Shown one piece after another: positions 21,623-30,450 of a DNA stretch of 64,000 nt; position 1 is the stretch's first letter; every line of letters starts with the position of its first letter. The DNA is taken from assembly GCA_016700055.1 (NCBI GenBank), contig CP064997.1:1550001-1614000 (forward strand), given 5' to 3'. The DNA is from Actinomycetota bacterium. Its GTDB lineage: Bacteria > Actinomycetota > Acidimicrobiia > Acidimicrobiales > Ilumatobacteraceae. The notes under the pieces are model-generated. The model did no database searches. It saw only the letters and a list, made by a program, of their open reading frames with translations, and was not told where the DNA came from. The position numbers and the translations under genes are program-made.

Positions 21623-21940
21623 GTGCGGCGCGCCCGTCTCGTCCCGACCGCCGATGCCGGCCAGGCTTCCGTGCTCGTCGTCGGGCTGGTCGCTGTCGCC
21701 GCGGCGCTCACCGTCGCGCTCGGCCATGTCGCGGGCGGCGCCGTCGACGACGCAGCGGCTCAGCATGCCGCTGACGCCGCTGCCCTCGCGGGTGCGGCGT
21801 CGGGTGCGGGTGAGGCCGAGCGGGTCGCGGCTGCGAACGGCGCGGTGCTCGTCAGCGTGAGCTCCGTCGGGGGCGACGTGATCGTCACCGTCGAAGTGCA
21901 CGGCCGGCGCGCCACAGCGCGCGCCAGCACGTCTCCGTAG
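21623..21940 (+). CDS. TadE-like membrane protein
   Basis: A 105-residue protein with an N-terminal hydrophobic helix (ASVLVVGLVAVAAALTVALG) preceded by DAGQ, then AAAQHAADAAALAGA, the hallmark of the TadE/TadG-like pseudopilin family associated with Flp-type secretion loci. No other tad genes are present here, so it may be a stand-alone member. GTG start eight bases after gyrA, suggesting co-transcription. Confidence 0.7.
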   Translation: MRRARLVPTADAGQASVLVVGLVAVAAALTVALGHVAGGAVDDAAAQHAADAAALAGAASGAGEAERVAAANGAVLVSVSSVGGDVIVTVEVHGRRATARASTSP

Positions 21941-22002
21941 ACACGCGGGCGTCGCGGGGGTGCCCTACGGGGGCGCCAGGCGGTGCTCTACGCTCGTTCA
22001 CG

Positions 22003-23067
22003 ATGGCCGACCTGCACGACGACGGGCCCGGCGCCGTACCGGCGCCCCAGCGCCCGCGCCGTCGTCGTTCGGGGATCAGCACCGATCGCGACGCGGCTCG
22101 GCCCCGCCGGCCCGACCCGGGCATCGCCGACGCGTCCGGAGGGATTCCCCGCCCCAGCCGCCGGGCGGTGACCACGGTCGCCGAGCCGACCGGGTCCGGC
22201 AATGGCGACGACCCGACCGTTCCGGGATGGGTGAACGAACCTTCCCGACCGGCGGCGGTGGTGGTCGGGGCTGGCGGCACCCGTGGCGCGGCCCGGGTGA
22301 GCGCCCGTGCCGAACCCGAGCCGCTCGTCATCGTGCCCGCGGTCGTGCCCGACGGCGAGACCGACCGCAGCGGAGAAGCTGGCGAGATCGCCCAGCCGAC
22401 GACCGGCGGCGGAACCACCCCACCCGGCGTCGCCACCGAAGCGCCACCACGCCCGGCCGCGCCACGGCGTCAGCTGCAGTTGCCCCGTAGGGCGCGCGTG
22501 CGGCGGGTGACGAGGGTGATCCGCTACGTCGACCCGTGGGGGGTGTTCAAGATCGCCCTCATGTTCAACCTCGTCGGCTACGCGACGACGATGCTGTCCG
22601 GGGTGCTTCTCTGGAACGTCGCCCACGCGACCGGGACGGTCGACAACGTCGAGCGCTTCATGGAGAGCTTCGGCTGGGAGACGTTCGAGTTCAACGGCGG
22701 GGAGATCTTCCACGCCGCCTGGATCATCGGGCTGTTCGCCGTGGTCGGCCTCACCGGTCTGGCCGTGCTCGCGGCGGCGACGTTCAACCTCGTCACCGAC
22801 TTGGTCGGCGGGATCCGGGTGACCGTGCTCGAAGAGGAGCTGGTCGCGATCCCCGCCCGACGCTGGCTGCGCCCTGCCCCGCAGCGGGTCGAGCCGGTGA
22901 CGAGTGCGACGGCGGTGGTGGCCGACGGGGGCGACCAAGCGGTGCCTTCGACCGCAGCAGTGGCCGAAGCAGCCATCCCCGCCGCCGACGCCGGGTTCGA
23001 GGAGCCTGACGCGGTCGACGATCCCGGCGTGGACCCGTGGATCGTGTCCGCCGCGGAGGACGGTTGA
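22003..23067 (+). CDS. DUF3566 membrane protein (Rv0007-like)
   Basis: A 354-residue protein. The N-terminal 160 residues are Pro/Arg/Gly-rich and disordered; the DUF3566 domain (about 165-285) begins VRRVTRVIRYVDPWGVFKIAL and has two membrane helices (about 187-207 and 240-268). It occupies the gyrA-tRNA-Ile position where mycobacteria carry Rv0007, a membrane protein linked to cell division and the CwsA/CrgA network. The function is unproven. Confidence 0.85.
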   Translation: MADLHDDGPGAVPAPQRPRRRRSGISTDRDAARPRRPDPGIADASGGIPRPSRRAVTTVAEPTGSGNGDDPTVPGWVNEPSRPAAVVVGAGGTRGAARVSARAEPEPLVIVPAVVPDGETDRSGEAGEIAQPTTGGGTTPPGVATEAPPRPAAPRRQLQLPRRARVRRVTRVIRYVDPWGVFKIALMFNLVGYATTMLSGVLLWNVAHATGTVDNVERFMESFGWETFEFNGGEIFHAAWIIGLFAVVGLTGLAVLAAATFNLVTDLVGGIRVTVLEEELVAIPARRWLRPAPQRVEPVTSATAVVADGGDQAVPSTAAVAEAAIPAADAGFEEPDAVDDPGVDPWIVSAAEDG

Positions 23068-23105
23068 GCTACTCGCCCCATGGCCGATATCGTGAGCCGG
23101 CCCCC

Positions 23106-23179
23106 GGGGCTATAGCTCAGTCGGTTAGAGCGCATCCCTGATAAGGATGAGGTCGCAAGTTCGATTCTTGCTAGCCCCA
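23106..23179 (+). tRNA. tRNA-Ile (GAT)
   Basis: A full cloverleaf: acceptor GGGGCTA/TAGCCCC, D arm with AGCTCAGTCGGTTAGAGC, anticodon GAT in CTGATAA, T loop TTCGATT, discriminator A. The 3' CCA is not encoded. Downstream of gyrA is the usual actinobacterial position. Confidence 0.97.
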
Positions 23180-23181
23180 CG

Positions 23182-23313
23182 GTGAAGACCTTGCGTCGGG
23201 CGCTGATGGCGCTTTCCATGGCCGGCATCATCGCCGGCACTCTGCGGCTACGCGGACGCGGCGGGGTTCCGCCCCAGCGCGGCGGCTGGCGCGAGCTGTC
23301 CCGGCCGCGGTGA
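23182..23313 (+). CDS. small basic protein downstream of tRNA-Ile
   Basis: A 43-codon frame starting GTG (M-K-T-L-R-R-A-L...) just two bases after the tRNA. It has a short hydrophobic helix (ALMALSMAGIIAGTL) followed by an Arg/Gly-rich tail. Its TGA overlaps the GTG of the next gene (GTGA), which supports real translation. Mycobacteria have a different tiny conserved protein (DLW-39 type) near the same site; similarity is positional only. Confidence 0.45.
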   Translation: MKTLRRALMALSMAGIIAGTLRLRGRGGVPPQRGGWRELSRPR

Positions 23314-24338
23314 GCGTTCCCGCCGTGTCACACGAACCGCTTCCGGCGGTGCGCGTTCCCCGGGGCCGCATCGGACTCGTCGGCCTGGGGGCGGTGGGTG
23401 CTCGCGTTGCCCGCCAGCTCGCCCCCGCAGTCGGCCCGCTGCCGGTCAGCGAGCTGCGTCCGGGGCTGACCGCCGCGCTCGGGCGCGATCTGCCTCTCGC
23501 AGCGGTCACGCCCGACGAGCTGGACCTCGTCGACCTCGTCGTCCTCGCCCATCCGGCCCCCCACCTGGCGCTGGCCGAGCGGTTCTTGCGGCGCGGTGTA
23601 CACGTCGTGTCCACCTCCGACGACCTCGCGGACGTCACCGAACTGCTCGAGCTGGACGACCTCGCGGCGGCCCATGGGGCGTGCCTCGTCGTCGGCGCCG
23701 CGAGCTCCCCCGGGCTGTCGGGTCTGATCGCTGCCGAGCTGGCCTCTCGGCTCGACTCCGTCGACGAGTTGCACGTGGCGGTGCACGGCACGGGTGGGCC
23801 GTCGTGCGCGCGCCAGCACCACCGCATCCTCGGCGGCACGGCGCTTGGTTGGCACGACGGGCAGTGGCTGCGCCGTGCCGGCGGCAGCGGGCGTGAGCTG
23901 TGCTGGTTCCCCGAACCGATCGGTGGTCGCGACTGCTATCGCGCAGAGCTCGTCGACCCGATCGTGCTGCTGCGCGCGTTTCCGGACGTGGTCCGGATCA
24001 GCGCGCGGGTGTCTGCGACTCGGCGGGACCGGCTCACCGCCCGCCTGCCGATGCTGACGCCCCCGCACTCCGAAGGGGGCATCGGAGGGCTCCGGGTCGA
24101 GGTCCGTGGTTACGCCGGCGAGGCCCGCCGGACCGAGGTGGCCGGTGCGGCCGAGCGGGCGGCGGTCACCACCGCGGCAGTGGCGGCGACGATGGCCGCG
24201 TTCGTCGTCGACGGCTGCGCGGGGGCCGGGCCGGGCGTGGTGTGCCTGGGGGAGCAGCGATTGCCCCAGCGGGAGCTGCTCGACGACGTGCGGGCGAGGG
24301 GGATCGACGTGATGGAGTTCGCCGAGCCCGAGCAATGA
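23310..24338 (+). CDS. NAD(P)-binding protein, saccharopine dehydrogenase-like
   Basis: A 342-residue protein starting with a Rossmann motif GLVGLGAVGARVARQL (about 23-38) and an ADP-binding beta-alpha-beta unit, followed by a Gly-rich middle domain (GAASSPGLSGLIAAELASRL) typical of saccharopine-dehydrogenase-like oxidoreductases. The substrate is not known. It is coupled to the small frame upstream (GTGA) and to fur downstream (ATGA), so it may be part of a Fur-regulated operon. Confidence 0.7.
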   Translation: MSVPAVSHEPLPAVRVPRGRIGLVGLGAVGARVARQLAPAVGPLPVSELRPGLTAALGRDLPLAAVTPDELDLVDLVVLAHPAPHLALAERFLRRGVHVVSTSDDLADVTELLELDDLAAAHGACLVVGAASSPGLSGLIAAELASRLDSVDELHVAVHGTGGPSCARQHHRILGGTALGWHDGQWLRRAGGSGRELCWFPEPIGGRDCYRAELVDPIVLLRAFPDVVRISARVSATRRDRLTARLPMLTPPHSEGGIGGLRVEVRGYAGEARRTEVAGAAERAAVTTAAVAATMAAFVVDGCAGAGPGVVCLGEQRLPQRELLDDVRARGIDVMEFAEPEQ

Positions 24339-24799
24339 CCGAAGAAGTGCACGCTGTCGCCGCCCGGCGCCTCGGCCGGGACGGCCACCGGTACACCGCT
24401 GCCAGGCGCCTGCTCGTCGAGGTGCTGTCCGGAGCGGAGCACCCGTTGCCGATCCCGGAGATCCTGCACGCCGGTCGGGGGCTGGCGCAGAGCTCGGTGT
24501 ACCGCAACCTCGACGTGCTGGAGCGCTCCGGAGTGGTGACGAAGGTGATCACGACGGGGGAGTGGGCGTGCTTCGAGTTGGCCGAGGAGCTGACCGGTCA
24601 CCACCACCACCTCATCTGCGCGGAGTGCGGTGCGGTGCGTGACATCGTCGTGCCCCACGACGTCGAGGCCGTGCTGAGCGGAGCGCTCGCCTCGATGGCG
24701 GCCGCGGAGGGCTTCGTCGTCACGCACCACCGCCTCGACCTCGTCGGCCGCTGCGCGCAGTGCCCGGGCGCCTCTCCCGCGAAGTGCGATATGTCGTGA
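24335..24799 (+). CDS. Fur family metal-responsive regulator
   Basis: A 154-residue winged-helix repressor. DNA-binding half: RYTAARRLLVEVL ... SSVYRNLDVLERSGVV. Metal-binding half: the HHHHLICAECGAVRDI motif and a C-terminal CAQC, consistent with a structural Zn site. It could be Fur, Zur or another metal sensor; the sequence alone does not decide. The start overlaps the preceding stop (ATGA), and its own stop TGA lies inside a palindromic repeat, so the last four residues are encoded by the repeat. Confidence 0.92.
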   Translation: MTEEVHAVAARRLGRDGHRYTAARRLLVEVLSGAEHPLPIPEILHAGRGLAQSSVYRNLDVLERSGVVTKVITTGEWACFELAEELTGHHHHLICAECGAVRDIVVPHDVEAVLSGALASMAAAEGFVVTHHRLDLVGRCAQCPGASPAKCDMS

Positions 24800-24827
24800 C
24801 AGACGGGTGCACTGAGATATCGCACTT
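24782..24827 (+). repeat. 46-bp palindromic element, copy 1
   Basis: Arms AAGTGCGATATGTC and GAGATATCGCACTT flank core GTGACAGACGGGTGCACT. It overlaps the 3' end of the Fur gene and provides its stop codon. One of five copies in the window. Confidence 0.9.
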
Positions 24828-24843
24828 CCGCCCGGGCCGCGCG

Positions 24844-24889
24844 AAGTGCGATATGTCGTGACAGACGGGTGCTCTGAGATATCGCACTT
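24844..24889 (+). repeat. 46-bp palindromic element, copy 2
   Basis: Same arms as copy 1, core GTGACAGACGGGTGCTCT, same core orientation. It begins 62 bp after the start of copy 1, between the convergent ends of the Fur and DUF1003 genes. Confidence 0.9.
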
Positions 24890-24920
24890 CCGGCCCGCCC
24901 GGCCGGGCGATCGGGGGCGG

Positions 24921-25472
24921 TCAGGTCTGCCGGTGGGGCTCCTCGAGGCGGGAGTGAAGGCGCTCGACCGCCGCTGTCAGCCGCTCGATCTCGGCCACCA
25001 GACGATCGCCTTGGCCGCCGTCACGGGAATCGGGAAGGTGCTCCTTCAGGTCTTCTGAGGTGACGACGTCGGCAAGCGCGATGCGCACGCCGGCGATCTC
25101 GCGGGCGAGGAACTGCGTGTCGGCCTGGGTGCGCTCGGCGACCCGGCGGTCCAGCTCGGACTGCCCCCGGTCGCGCTCTTCCTGGCGGTTCTGGGCGAGC
25201 AGGATGAGCGGCGCGGCGTAAGACGCCTGGAGCGAGAGCACCAGGGTGAGCAGCACCAGCCCTCGGCCCCAGGGGTCGAAGCGCCACGAGTCGGGGACGA
25301 CGAGGTTCCAGGTGATCCAGACGACGATCACCCCCGTCTGGAACACGAGGTAGCGGGCGGTGCCGAGGTAGCGGGCGATGCCTTCGGAGAACTGCCCGAA
25401 CGCGTTGGGGTCGTAGTGCACGCCGAGTCGGCGTCGCTGGCGCGGCGTGGTCAGGTCTTCGCGTCGCTTCAT
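24921..25472 (-). CDS. DUF1003 membrane protein
   Basis: A 183-residue protein with the DUF1003 layout: a basic soluble start, two membrane helices (YLVFQTGVIVVWITWNLVV and GLVLLTLVLSLQASYAAPLIL), then QNRQEERDRGQSELDRR and a helical tail. ATG 25472 has AGGAGG upstream; the longer open frame belongs to noise. It follows an MgtE-like CBS protein gene by about 40 bp, a pairing frequent in actinobacteria, so a role with divalent cations is a reasonable inference. Confidence 0.88.
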   Translation of the reverse strand: MKRREDLTTPRQRRRLGVHYDPNAFGQFSEGIARYLGTARYLVFQTGVIVVWITWNLVVPDSWRFDPWGRGLVLLTLVLSLQASYAAPLILLAQNRQEERDRGQSELDRRVAERTQADTQFLAREIAGVRIALADVVTSEDLKEHLPDSRDGGQGDRLVAEIERLTAAVERLHSRLEEPHRQT

Positions 25473-25512
25473 CGTGCACCTCCTTTCGCGCTGGCGTTGG
25501 CTGGATCCTTGT

Positions 25513-26742
25513 TCAGGTGGATGGGCTGCTCTGGCGGCGGCGTTGTCGCCAACCGGTCGGCAGAGTGCGGTCGAGCACGTCGTCGACGGTGATCGCGCCG
25601 AGCAGGCGACCGGCCTCGTCGCACACACCGATCGCGAGCAGGTTGTACGACGCCAGCCGCTCGGCAACCTCGTGGTCGGCGACGTCGGGGGTGAGCGTCG
25701 GCTCGTGCTCCAGGCAGCGCCCGAGCTCCATGCTCGGCGGCTCACGCAGGAGCCGCTGGAAGTGAACCACACCGAGGTAGGGGCCGGTGGGTGGTTTATA
25801 CGGCGGCTGGCACACGAACACCTGGGTGGCGATCGACACCAGCCAGGTCGGGTCGCGGATCGCGGCCAGGGCCGCAGCGACGGTTGCCGTCGGTCCGAGC
25901 ACGATGAACTCCGGCGTCATCAGCCCGCCGGCGGTGCCCTCTTCGTATGCGAGCAGGCGCCGCACCACGTCTGCCTCTTCGTCGTCCATCGCCTCGAGGA
26001 TCAGCGTCCTCTGCTCGCCGGGCATCTCGGCGAGCAGGTCGGCCAGGTCGTCGTACTCCATCTCGTCGAGCACGCCGATCAGGCGGTCCAGATCGAGACC
26101 CTCGATGAGGCGGAGCTGCTCTGCCTCCGGAAGCTCCTCGAGCAGATCGGCGAGGCGTTCGTCGTCCATCGCCTCGGCGAGCTGGCGGCGTTGGGTGAGG
26201 GGCAGAGCGCGCACCGCCGCGGCGACGTCGGAGGGGTGCAGGTCGCGCAGCCTGACGGCCTCGGCGGCCATCTCGGTGCGCGCCGCGAACAGGTGGGGCA
26301 CCTCGGTCCACTCGACGAGGCGCACGCTCGGCCGGCGTCGCAGCGCGGTGCGCTTGGCGAGGCGTACGTGGGAGACCTCCCACCACATCGCCCGGCCGTC
26401 GCCCGCGCCGCGCAGAGCGACGTCGCTGACCTTCTCGTCGCCGACGCGCGCGTCGATGATGTCGACGCCGAGCAGCAGCTCGCCCGGCTTCGGCTTGAAC
26501 GGGTTGAGGTCGAGGTCCCACGAGCGCAGCCGGGCGCCGTCGCTGTCGAGCTCCGCGATGCGGCCCGCGTTGACGAAGATCCGCCGGCGCTGGCTGGTGG
26601 CGACGAAGCCGACCACGCGGGGGGCGCTGCCCACCCGCCCGGGGACGACGACGACGTCTTCGAGGCGCCCGATCGCGGCCCCACCGGCGTCGAGCAGCGG
26701 CAGGCGCATCACCCGGAACGCGTAGATGAGATCGCCGGCCAC
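25513..26742 (-). CDS. MgtE N-terminal/CBS-domain protein with PRC-like start
   Basis: A 409-residue soluble protein. A PRC-barrel-like segment (about 12-110) precedes an MgtE intracellular N domain (LHPSDVAAAVRALPLTQRRQLAEAMDD, LLEELPEAEQLRLIEGLD, DDLADLLAEMP) and a CBS pair (about 275-400, ending AITVDDVLDRTLP). The membrane channel of MgtE is absent, so it is not a transporter by itself; it may be a Mg2+ sensor partner for the DUF1003 protein encoded downstream. GTG start. Confidence 0.85.
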   Translation of the reverse strand: MAGDLIYAFRVMRLPLLDAGGAAIGRLEDVVVVPGRVGSAPRVVGFVATSQRRRIFVNAGRIAELDSDGARLRSWDLDLNPFKPKPGELLLGVDIIDARVGDEKVSDVALRGAGDGRAMWWEVSHVRLAKRTALRRRPSVRLVEWTEVPHLFAARTEMAAEAVRLRDLHPSDVAAAVRALPLTQRRQLAEAMDDERLADLLEELPEAEQLRLIEGLDLDRLIGVLDEMEYDDLADLLAEMPGEQRTLILEAMDDEEADVVRRLLAYEEGTAGGLMTPEFIVLGPTATVAAALAAIRDPTWLVSIATQVFVCQPPYKPPTGPYLGVVHFQRLLREPPSMELGRCLEHEPTLTPDVADHEVAERLASYNLLAIGVCDEAGRLLGAITVDDVLDRTLPTGWRQRRRQSSPST

Positions 26743-26768
26743 GCGTGGAGGCTACCCCCGTGCCCTGA

Positions 26769-27818
26769 CTAGGTCCCGGGCAAGGCTGCGGTCAGCGCTC
26801 GCACTTGGCGAGCCACCTCGCCGTAGCGCGCGAAGCGCTCGCGGTCGCGGCCGTGTTCCTGACTCGCGTTGTACAGCACCAAGCGTGTGGCGAGGCCGCG
26901 GTACTTCGTGGTGAGCGCCGCCGCGAGGTCGTCCCACGTCGCCTCGGTGGTGAACGCCTCGAGATGGGCGTCGGTGATCTGCGCCGCCATCCCGGCGAAG
27001 TCCCCCGCCTTCTGGCGCTCCCTCACCCGCGAGGTCGTTCCCTCGAAACCAGCCTCGTCCCAGATGAACGCGTAGTTCGGTGTACTTGCATAGAACGAGA
27101 TCATCATCCGCAGGTGCTCGCGGTCGTGGGCGCGCTCGGCCTCGCTGTCGCCGACGATGGTCATCACCGGCACGATGAGGGCGATCTCGGCCTCCTCCCT
27201 GCCCGCTTCGAGGGCACCAGCCTCGACGTTCGGCACCACCGTGCGGCGGAGGTAGCCCGGCTCGCCGATCGGGTGCACGTGAACGCCGTCGGCCACCTGG
27301 CCGGCCATGCGCAGCATCCACGGGTTGACGGCGGCGATGTCGACGAACGGATCGGGGTAGTCGATCGCACCCGGGCTCCATTGCGGTGACAGGAACGTGA
27401 GCTCGTAGAAGGTGCCGTGGTGGTCGAGCGGCTCGCCACGGAAGCCGGCGAAGCAGGCCTTGACCGCCTGCACGTAGTCGCGCAGGCGTGGGCCGGGCGG
27501 GTCGAACGGTGCGCTGTACCGGCGCACGACATGGGCGCGCACCTGGGTGCCAAGTCCGAGGCGGAAATGGCCCCCGGTCGCCTCCTGCAGCTCCCATGCG
27601 GTAGAGGCCGTCACCATCGGGCTGCGCGGGAACGCCACGGCGACCCCGGTGGAGATGTGCAGCCCGGGCGCGCCGAGCGCCGCCGCGGCGGCGGAGAGGT
27701 ACGCGGTTCGCCCGCCCTCGGTGAACACCAGCCCGTCGAAGCCCGCGCTTTGGGCGTCGTGGGCGAAGGCGCCCATCTCGGAGAGCTTGCCCGGGAAGGT
27801 CATCACGTCGACGCGCAC
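26769..27818 (-). CDS. LLM-class F420-dependent oxidoreductase
   Basis: About 349 residues with a luciferase-like TIM barrel: MTFPGKLSEMGAFAHDAQSAGFDGLVFTEG at the start and GAPGLHISTGVAVAFPRSPMVTA following, the pattern of actinobacterial F420-dependent family members. The reaction is unknown. GTG 27818 is chosen because homology begins at VDVMTFPGKL; a longer frame upstream has no homology and would overlap the divergent zinc-ribbon gene. Confidence 0.85.
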   Translation of the reverse strand: MRVDVMTFPGKLSEMGAFAHDAQSAGFDGLVFTEGGRTAYLSAAAAALGAPGLHISTGVAVAFPRSPMVTASTAWELQEATGGHFRLGLGTQVRAHVVRRYSAPFDPPGPRLRDYVQAVKACFAGFRGEPLDHHGTFYELTFLSPQWSPGAIDYPDPFVDIAAVNPWMLRMAGQVADGVHVHPIGEPGYLRRTVVPNVEAGALEAGREEAEIALIVPVMTIVGDSEAERAHDREHLRMMISFYASTPNYAFIWDEAGFEGTTSRVRERQKAGDFAGMAAQITDAHLEAFTTEATWDDLAAALTTKYRGLATRLVLYNASQEHGRDRERFARYGEVARQVRALTAALPGT

Positions 27819-27839
27819 GACGGCAGCGTAGGTGGCACG

Positions 27840-28034
27840 ATGGGCGCCGTGCCCGCCTTCACCTGCCCTCGCTGCCAGAACCTCGTCGAGGCCCGCTTCT
27901 ACGGACCGTGCATCACCTGTCGCGAGGAACTGCGCGCGACCGTCGGCATCGAGGCCCGCCACGTCGAGGTGGCCGAGTACGAGCCGAAGATGAACGTCAC
28001 CCCGAACGCGGTCGCCTTCAGCGACGACGACTAG
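27840..28034 (+). CDS. small zinc-ribbon protein
   Basis: A 64-residue protein with a four-cysteine zinc ribbon formed by CPRC and CITC in the first 30 residues and an acidic C-terminus ending SDDD. It starts at ATG 27840 and is divergent from the F420-type oxidoreductase with only 21 bp between starts. Function unknown; such ribbons often mediate protein or RNA contacts. Confidence 0.7.
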   Translation: MGAVPAFTCPRCQNLVEARFYGPCITCREELRATVGIEARHVEVAEYEPKMNVTPNAVAFSDDD

Positions 28035-28058
28035 CGACTCGGCGGGTCGGCTCGGGGT

Positions 28059-29390
28059 TCAGCTGTCGTCGGTGGGCAGGCCGCCACCGGGGCGGAACGT
28101 GCTCGCGCGCTCGTTCGCGGCCTCGGCCTGGCTGGCCATCTGTTGCATCGTCGTCGCCATCGCCTTCGCCGCGCCCTCGTGGGCGAGGATCTTCTGCATC
28201 ACCGCCGCGCCGGCTCCGGCCATCAGCTCGGACTGGTTGTCGTGCAGGTACTGCATCGAGTTCCACAGACCGCGTGTGTAGCCGTTGATCTCGGGTACGA
28301 CGTACCTCGCGAGCAGCTCCCACGAGCGCAACGTCGCCTCGCGGTTGGCCCAGTCGTGGGCGAAGCCGAGCACCACCCCGAACCCGCCGGTGATCTCCTG
28401 TAGACGGCGGATCGTGGTGACGAGCTCGTCGGGGGTGCCGACGACGGCCGCCCCAGCCCCGCTCGCGCCCGTGGCGGTCACCTGGTCGAGCAGCTCCCAG
28501 GGGTCGGCTACGTGCTGGGCGCCGGGGCGCCCGAGGGTCCACACGTTGTACTCGTTGTGCCACCTATGCAGGCCGTGAACCGCCTCGGCTCGCGCCTGCT
28601 CGCGCGACTCGGCCAGGTGGAAGGCGATCAGCACCCGCCACTTGCGCCGGTCGACGGTCTGGCCGTGAGCCGCGGCGGCCTCCTCGGCGAAACCCCACTG
28701 GGTGGGTAGCGCCTGGATGCCGTCGGTCGACGTCGACGCGATCGAGAGCACGCCGCACCCGTACTTGCCCGCTAGCTGCATCCCCGACGGCGAGATGCTC
28801 GACGCGGTGGCCACCTCGATCTGCTCCTGCAGGGGAAGGAGCTGCAGCTCGGCGTCGTTCAAGGTGAACCAGTCGCTCTCGTGGCTGAACCGCGGCTCGC
28901 CGCGCAGTAGGCGCAGGATCACGCCCATCGCCTCGTCCTGCCGGTCGCGCTGGAGCAGCGGGTCGATGCCGAGCGTGCGGGCGTCGGAAGGCAGCGCCCC
29001 TGGGCCGGTGCCGAAGATCGCCCGGCCGCGGGTCATGTGGTCGAGCTGCACGATGCGCTGGGCGACGTTGAACGGGTGGTGATACGGCAGCGAGACCACA
29101 CCGGTGCCGAGGCGGATCGTGGACGTGCGCTGGCCGGCAGCGGCGAGGAACATCTCCGGGGAGGCGATCGTCTCCCACCCGCTGGAGTGGTGCTCACCGC
29201 ACCAGAACTCCTCGAATCCCAAACGGTCGAGATGCGCGGCGAAGTCGAGGTCACGCTGGATCTGGAGCGTCGGGTGTTCACCGACGGGGTGGTGGGGGGC
29301 GAGGAAGGCGCCGAACTGCACCCGTCCGATGGGGCTCGGCCCGTGGCCAGCGTCTGAGCCGTTGCCGTCGCCGAGATGCGTCTGCGTCAT
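28059..29390 (-). CDS. LLM-class flavin monooxygenase, limonene monooxygenase-like
   Basis: A 443-residue luciferase-family protein: QFGAFLAPHHPVGEHPTLQIQRDL at the start, FEEFWCGEHHSSGWE, RLGTGVVSLPYHHP and IFGTGPGALPSDA follow the family pattern. The closest recalled group is limonene 1,2-monooxygenase and related FMN-dependent enzymes; the substrate is not known. It is convergent with the zinc-ribbon gene and ends just before tRNA-Ala on the opposite strand. Confidence 0.85.
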   Translation of the reverse strand: MTQTHLGDGNGSDAGHGPSPIGRVQFGAFLAPHHPVGEHPTLQIQRDLDFAAHLDRLGFEEFWCGEHHSSGWETIASPEMFLAAAGQRTSTIRLGTGVVSLPYHHPFNVAQRIVQLDHMTRGRAIFGTGPGALPSDARTLGIDPLLQRDRQDEAMGVILRLLRGEPRFSHESDWFTLNDAELQLLPLQEQIEVATASSISPSGMQLAGKYGCGVLSIASTSTDGIQALPTQWGFAEEAAAAHGQTVDRRKWRVLIAFHLAESREQARAEAVHGLHRWHNEYNVWTLGRPGAQHVADPWELLDQVTATGASGAGAAVVGTPDELVTTIRRLQEITGGFGVVLGFAHDWANREATLRSWELLARYVVPEINGYTRGLWNSMQYLHDNQSELMAGAGAAVMQKILAHEGAAKAMATTMQQMASQAEAANERASTFRPGGGLPTDDS

Positions 29391-29473
29391 GGGGCCCGAC
29401 CCTAGGAGCCGCTTCGCTCTCGCGTCGGCTCGGAAGCCGACGAGGCTCTCGCTAGATTGACGCTGCCCTTCTA

Positions 29474-29547
29474 GGGGACGTAGCTCAGCTGGCTAGAGCA
29501 CCTGCTTTGCAAGCAGGGGGTCGTGGGTTCGAGTCCCATCGTCTCCA
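29474..29547 (+). tRNA. tRNA-Ala (TGC)
   Basis: A complete cloverleaf: acceptor GGGGACG/CGTCTCC including the G3:U70 pair that identifies tRNA-Ala, anticodon TGC in CTTTGCAAG, T loop TTCGAGT, discriminator A, no encoded CCA. Confidence 0.97.
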
Positions 29548-29698
29548 CTCCGCCCGTCGAATAGCCCGGTGACGATCGCGTCGAGTCCTTCGCCTTCCAT
29601 CGCTCAGATCGGAACTTCAAGGCGCTGTCGATTCAAGCCGATACCGAATCCGGGATCGGGCTCGAAGCGTCCCGATCGATACGACAGGACGAACGTCG

Positions 29699-30355
29699 AT
29701 GAGCAACGCATTGCCACCACCTCCGCCTCCCGGCCCGAACCTTCCGCCTCAGCAAGCACACCAGCACCTGGCATACCACCAGGTTCAGGCGTATCAGCAG
29801 CCGCGTTTCCAGCCGCCGAAGGGCTACAAGCTGAAGAAGAAGCGCCGTTGGCCGTGGGTGCTCCTCGGACTGCTGGTCGTGGTTGGCGTGGTCGGTGCGA
29901 TCGGTTCGGTGACGTCGCCTGACGACGAAGCCGACGATGCCGCGGAACCGAACTCGCTGCCAATCGAAGCAGCGATACTCGGTGTCGGTGGCACCGACGA
30001 CACGGCCGATCTCGACGTCACGCTGGCTTCCGTCCAGAACCCGTTCGTGTCGACCAACCAGTTCGAGCGCCCAGCTGACGGCCGCAAGTTCGTGGCCGTC
30101 GAACTCGACGTCGTCAACAAGAGCGACGAGACGGAGACTTTTTCCACGCTCATGCTCTTGGAGATCGTCGACTCACTCGGCCAACACTGGAACGTCGCCT
30201 TCGCCGGCGTCGACCTTCCGCAGCTCGACGGCGAGATCCCTGCGGGGTCGAACCGCCGAGGCTGGGCGGTGTTCGAGGTGCCGAACGAGTCGACAGGTCT
30301 CCAGCTTCACGTCAAGGGATCCCTCACCGCCAAAGGCGTCACCTTCACACTCTGA
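29699..30355 (+). CDS. membrane-anchored DUF4352-like protein
   Basis: A 218-residue protein with a Pro/Gln-rich cytoplasmic start, Lys/Arg stretch, one membrane helix (WVLLGLLVVVGVVGAIGSV) and an outer immunoglobulin-like domain of DUF4352 type (GRKFVAVELDVVNKSDETETF). Function unknown; such domains occur in exported or lipoprotein ligand-binding proteins. Its base composition is slightly lower in GC than its neighbours and it begins about 150 bp after tRNA-Ala, so acquisition is possible. Confidence 0.7.
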   Translation: MSNALPPPPPPGPNLPPQQAHQHLAYHQVQAYQQPRFQPPKGYKLKKKRRWPWVLLGLLVVVGVVGAIGSVTSPDDEADDAAEPNSLPIEAAILGVGGTDDTADLDVTLASVQNPFVSTNQFERPADGRKFVAVELDVVNKSDETETFSTLMLLEIVDSLGQHWNVAFAGVDLPQLDGEIPAGSNRRGWAVFEVPNESTGLQLHVKGSLTAKGVTFTL

Positions 30356-30450
30356 CCCCACTCCACCCGACATGAGCGTCACTACAGCCGCCACGTGTCT
30401 GCTGCGACCGGTCCCGAACGTATCGATCGGGTGAGCGGCGCGGACTTCGC

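Noticed and set aside
24782..24889. CRISPR-like array from the two adjacent repeats
   Set aside because: Only two copies with a 16-bp gap, palindromic over their whole length, no cas genes; the other copies lie 17 kb away.
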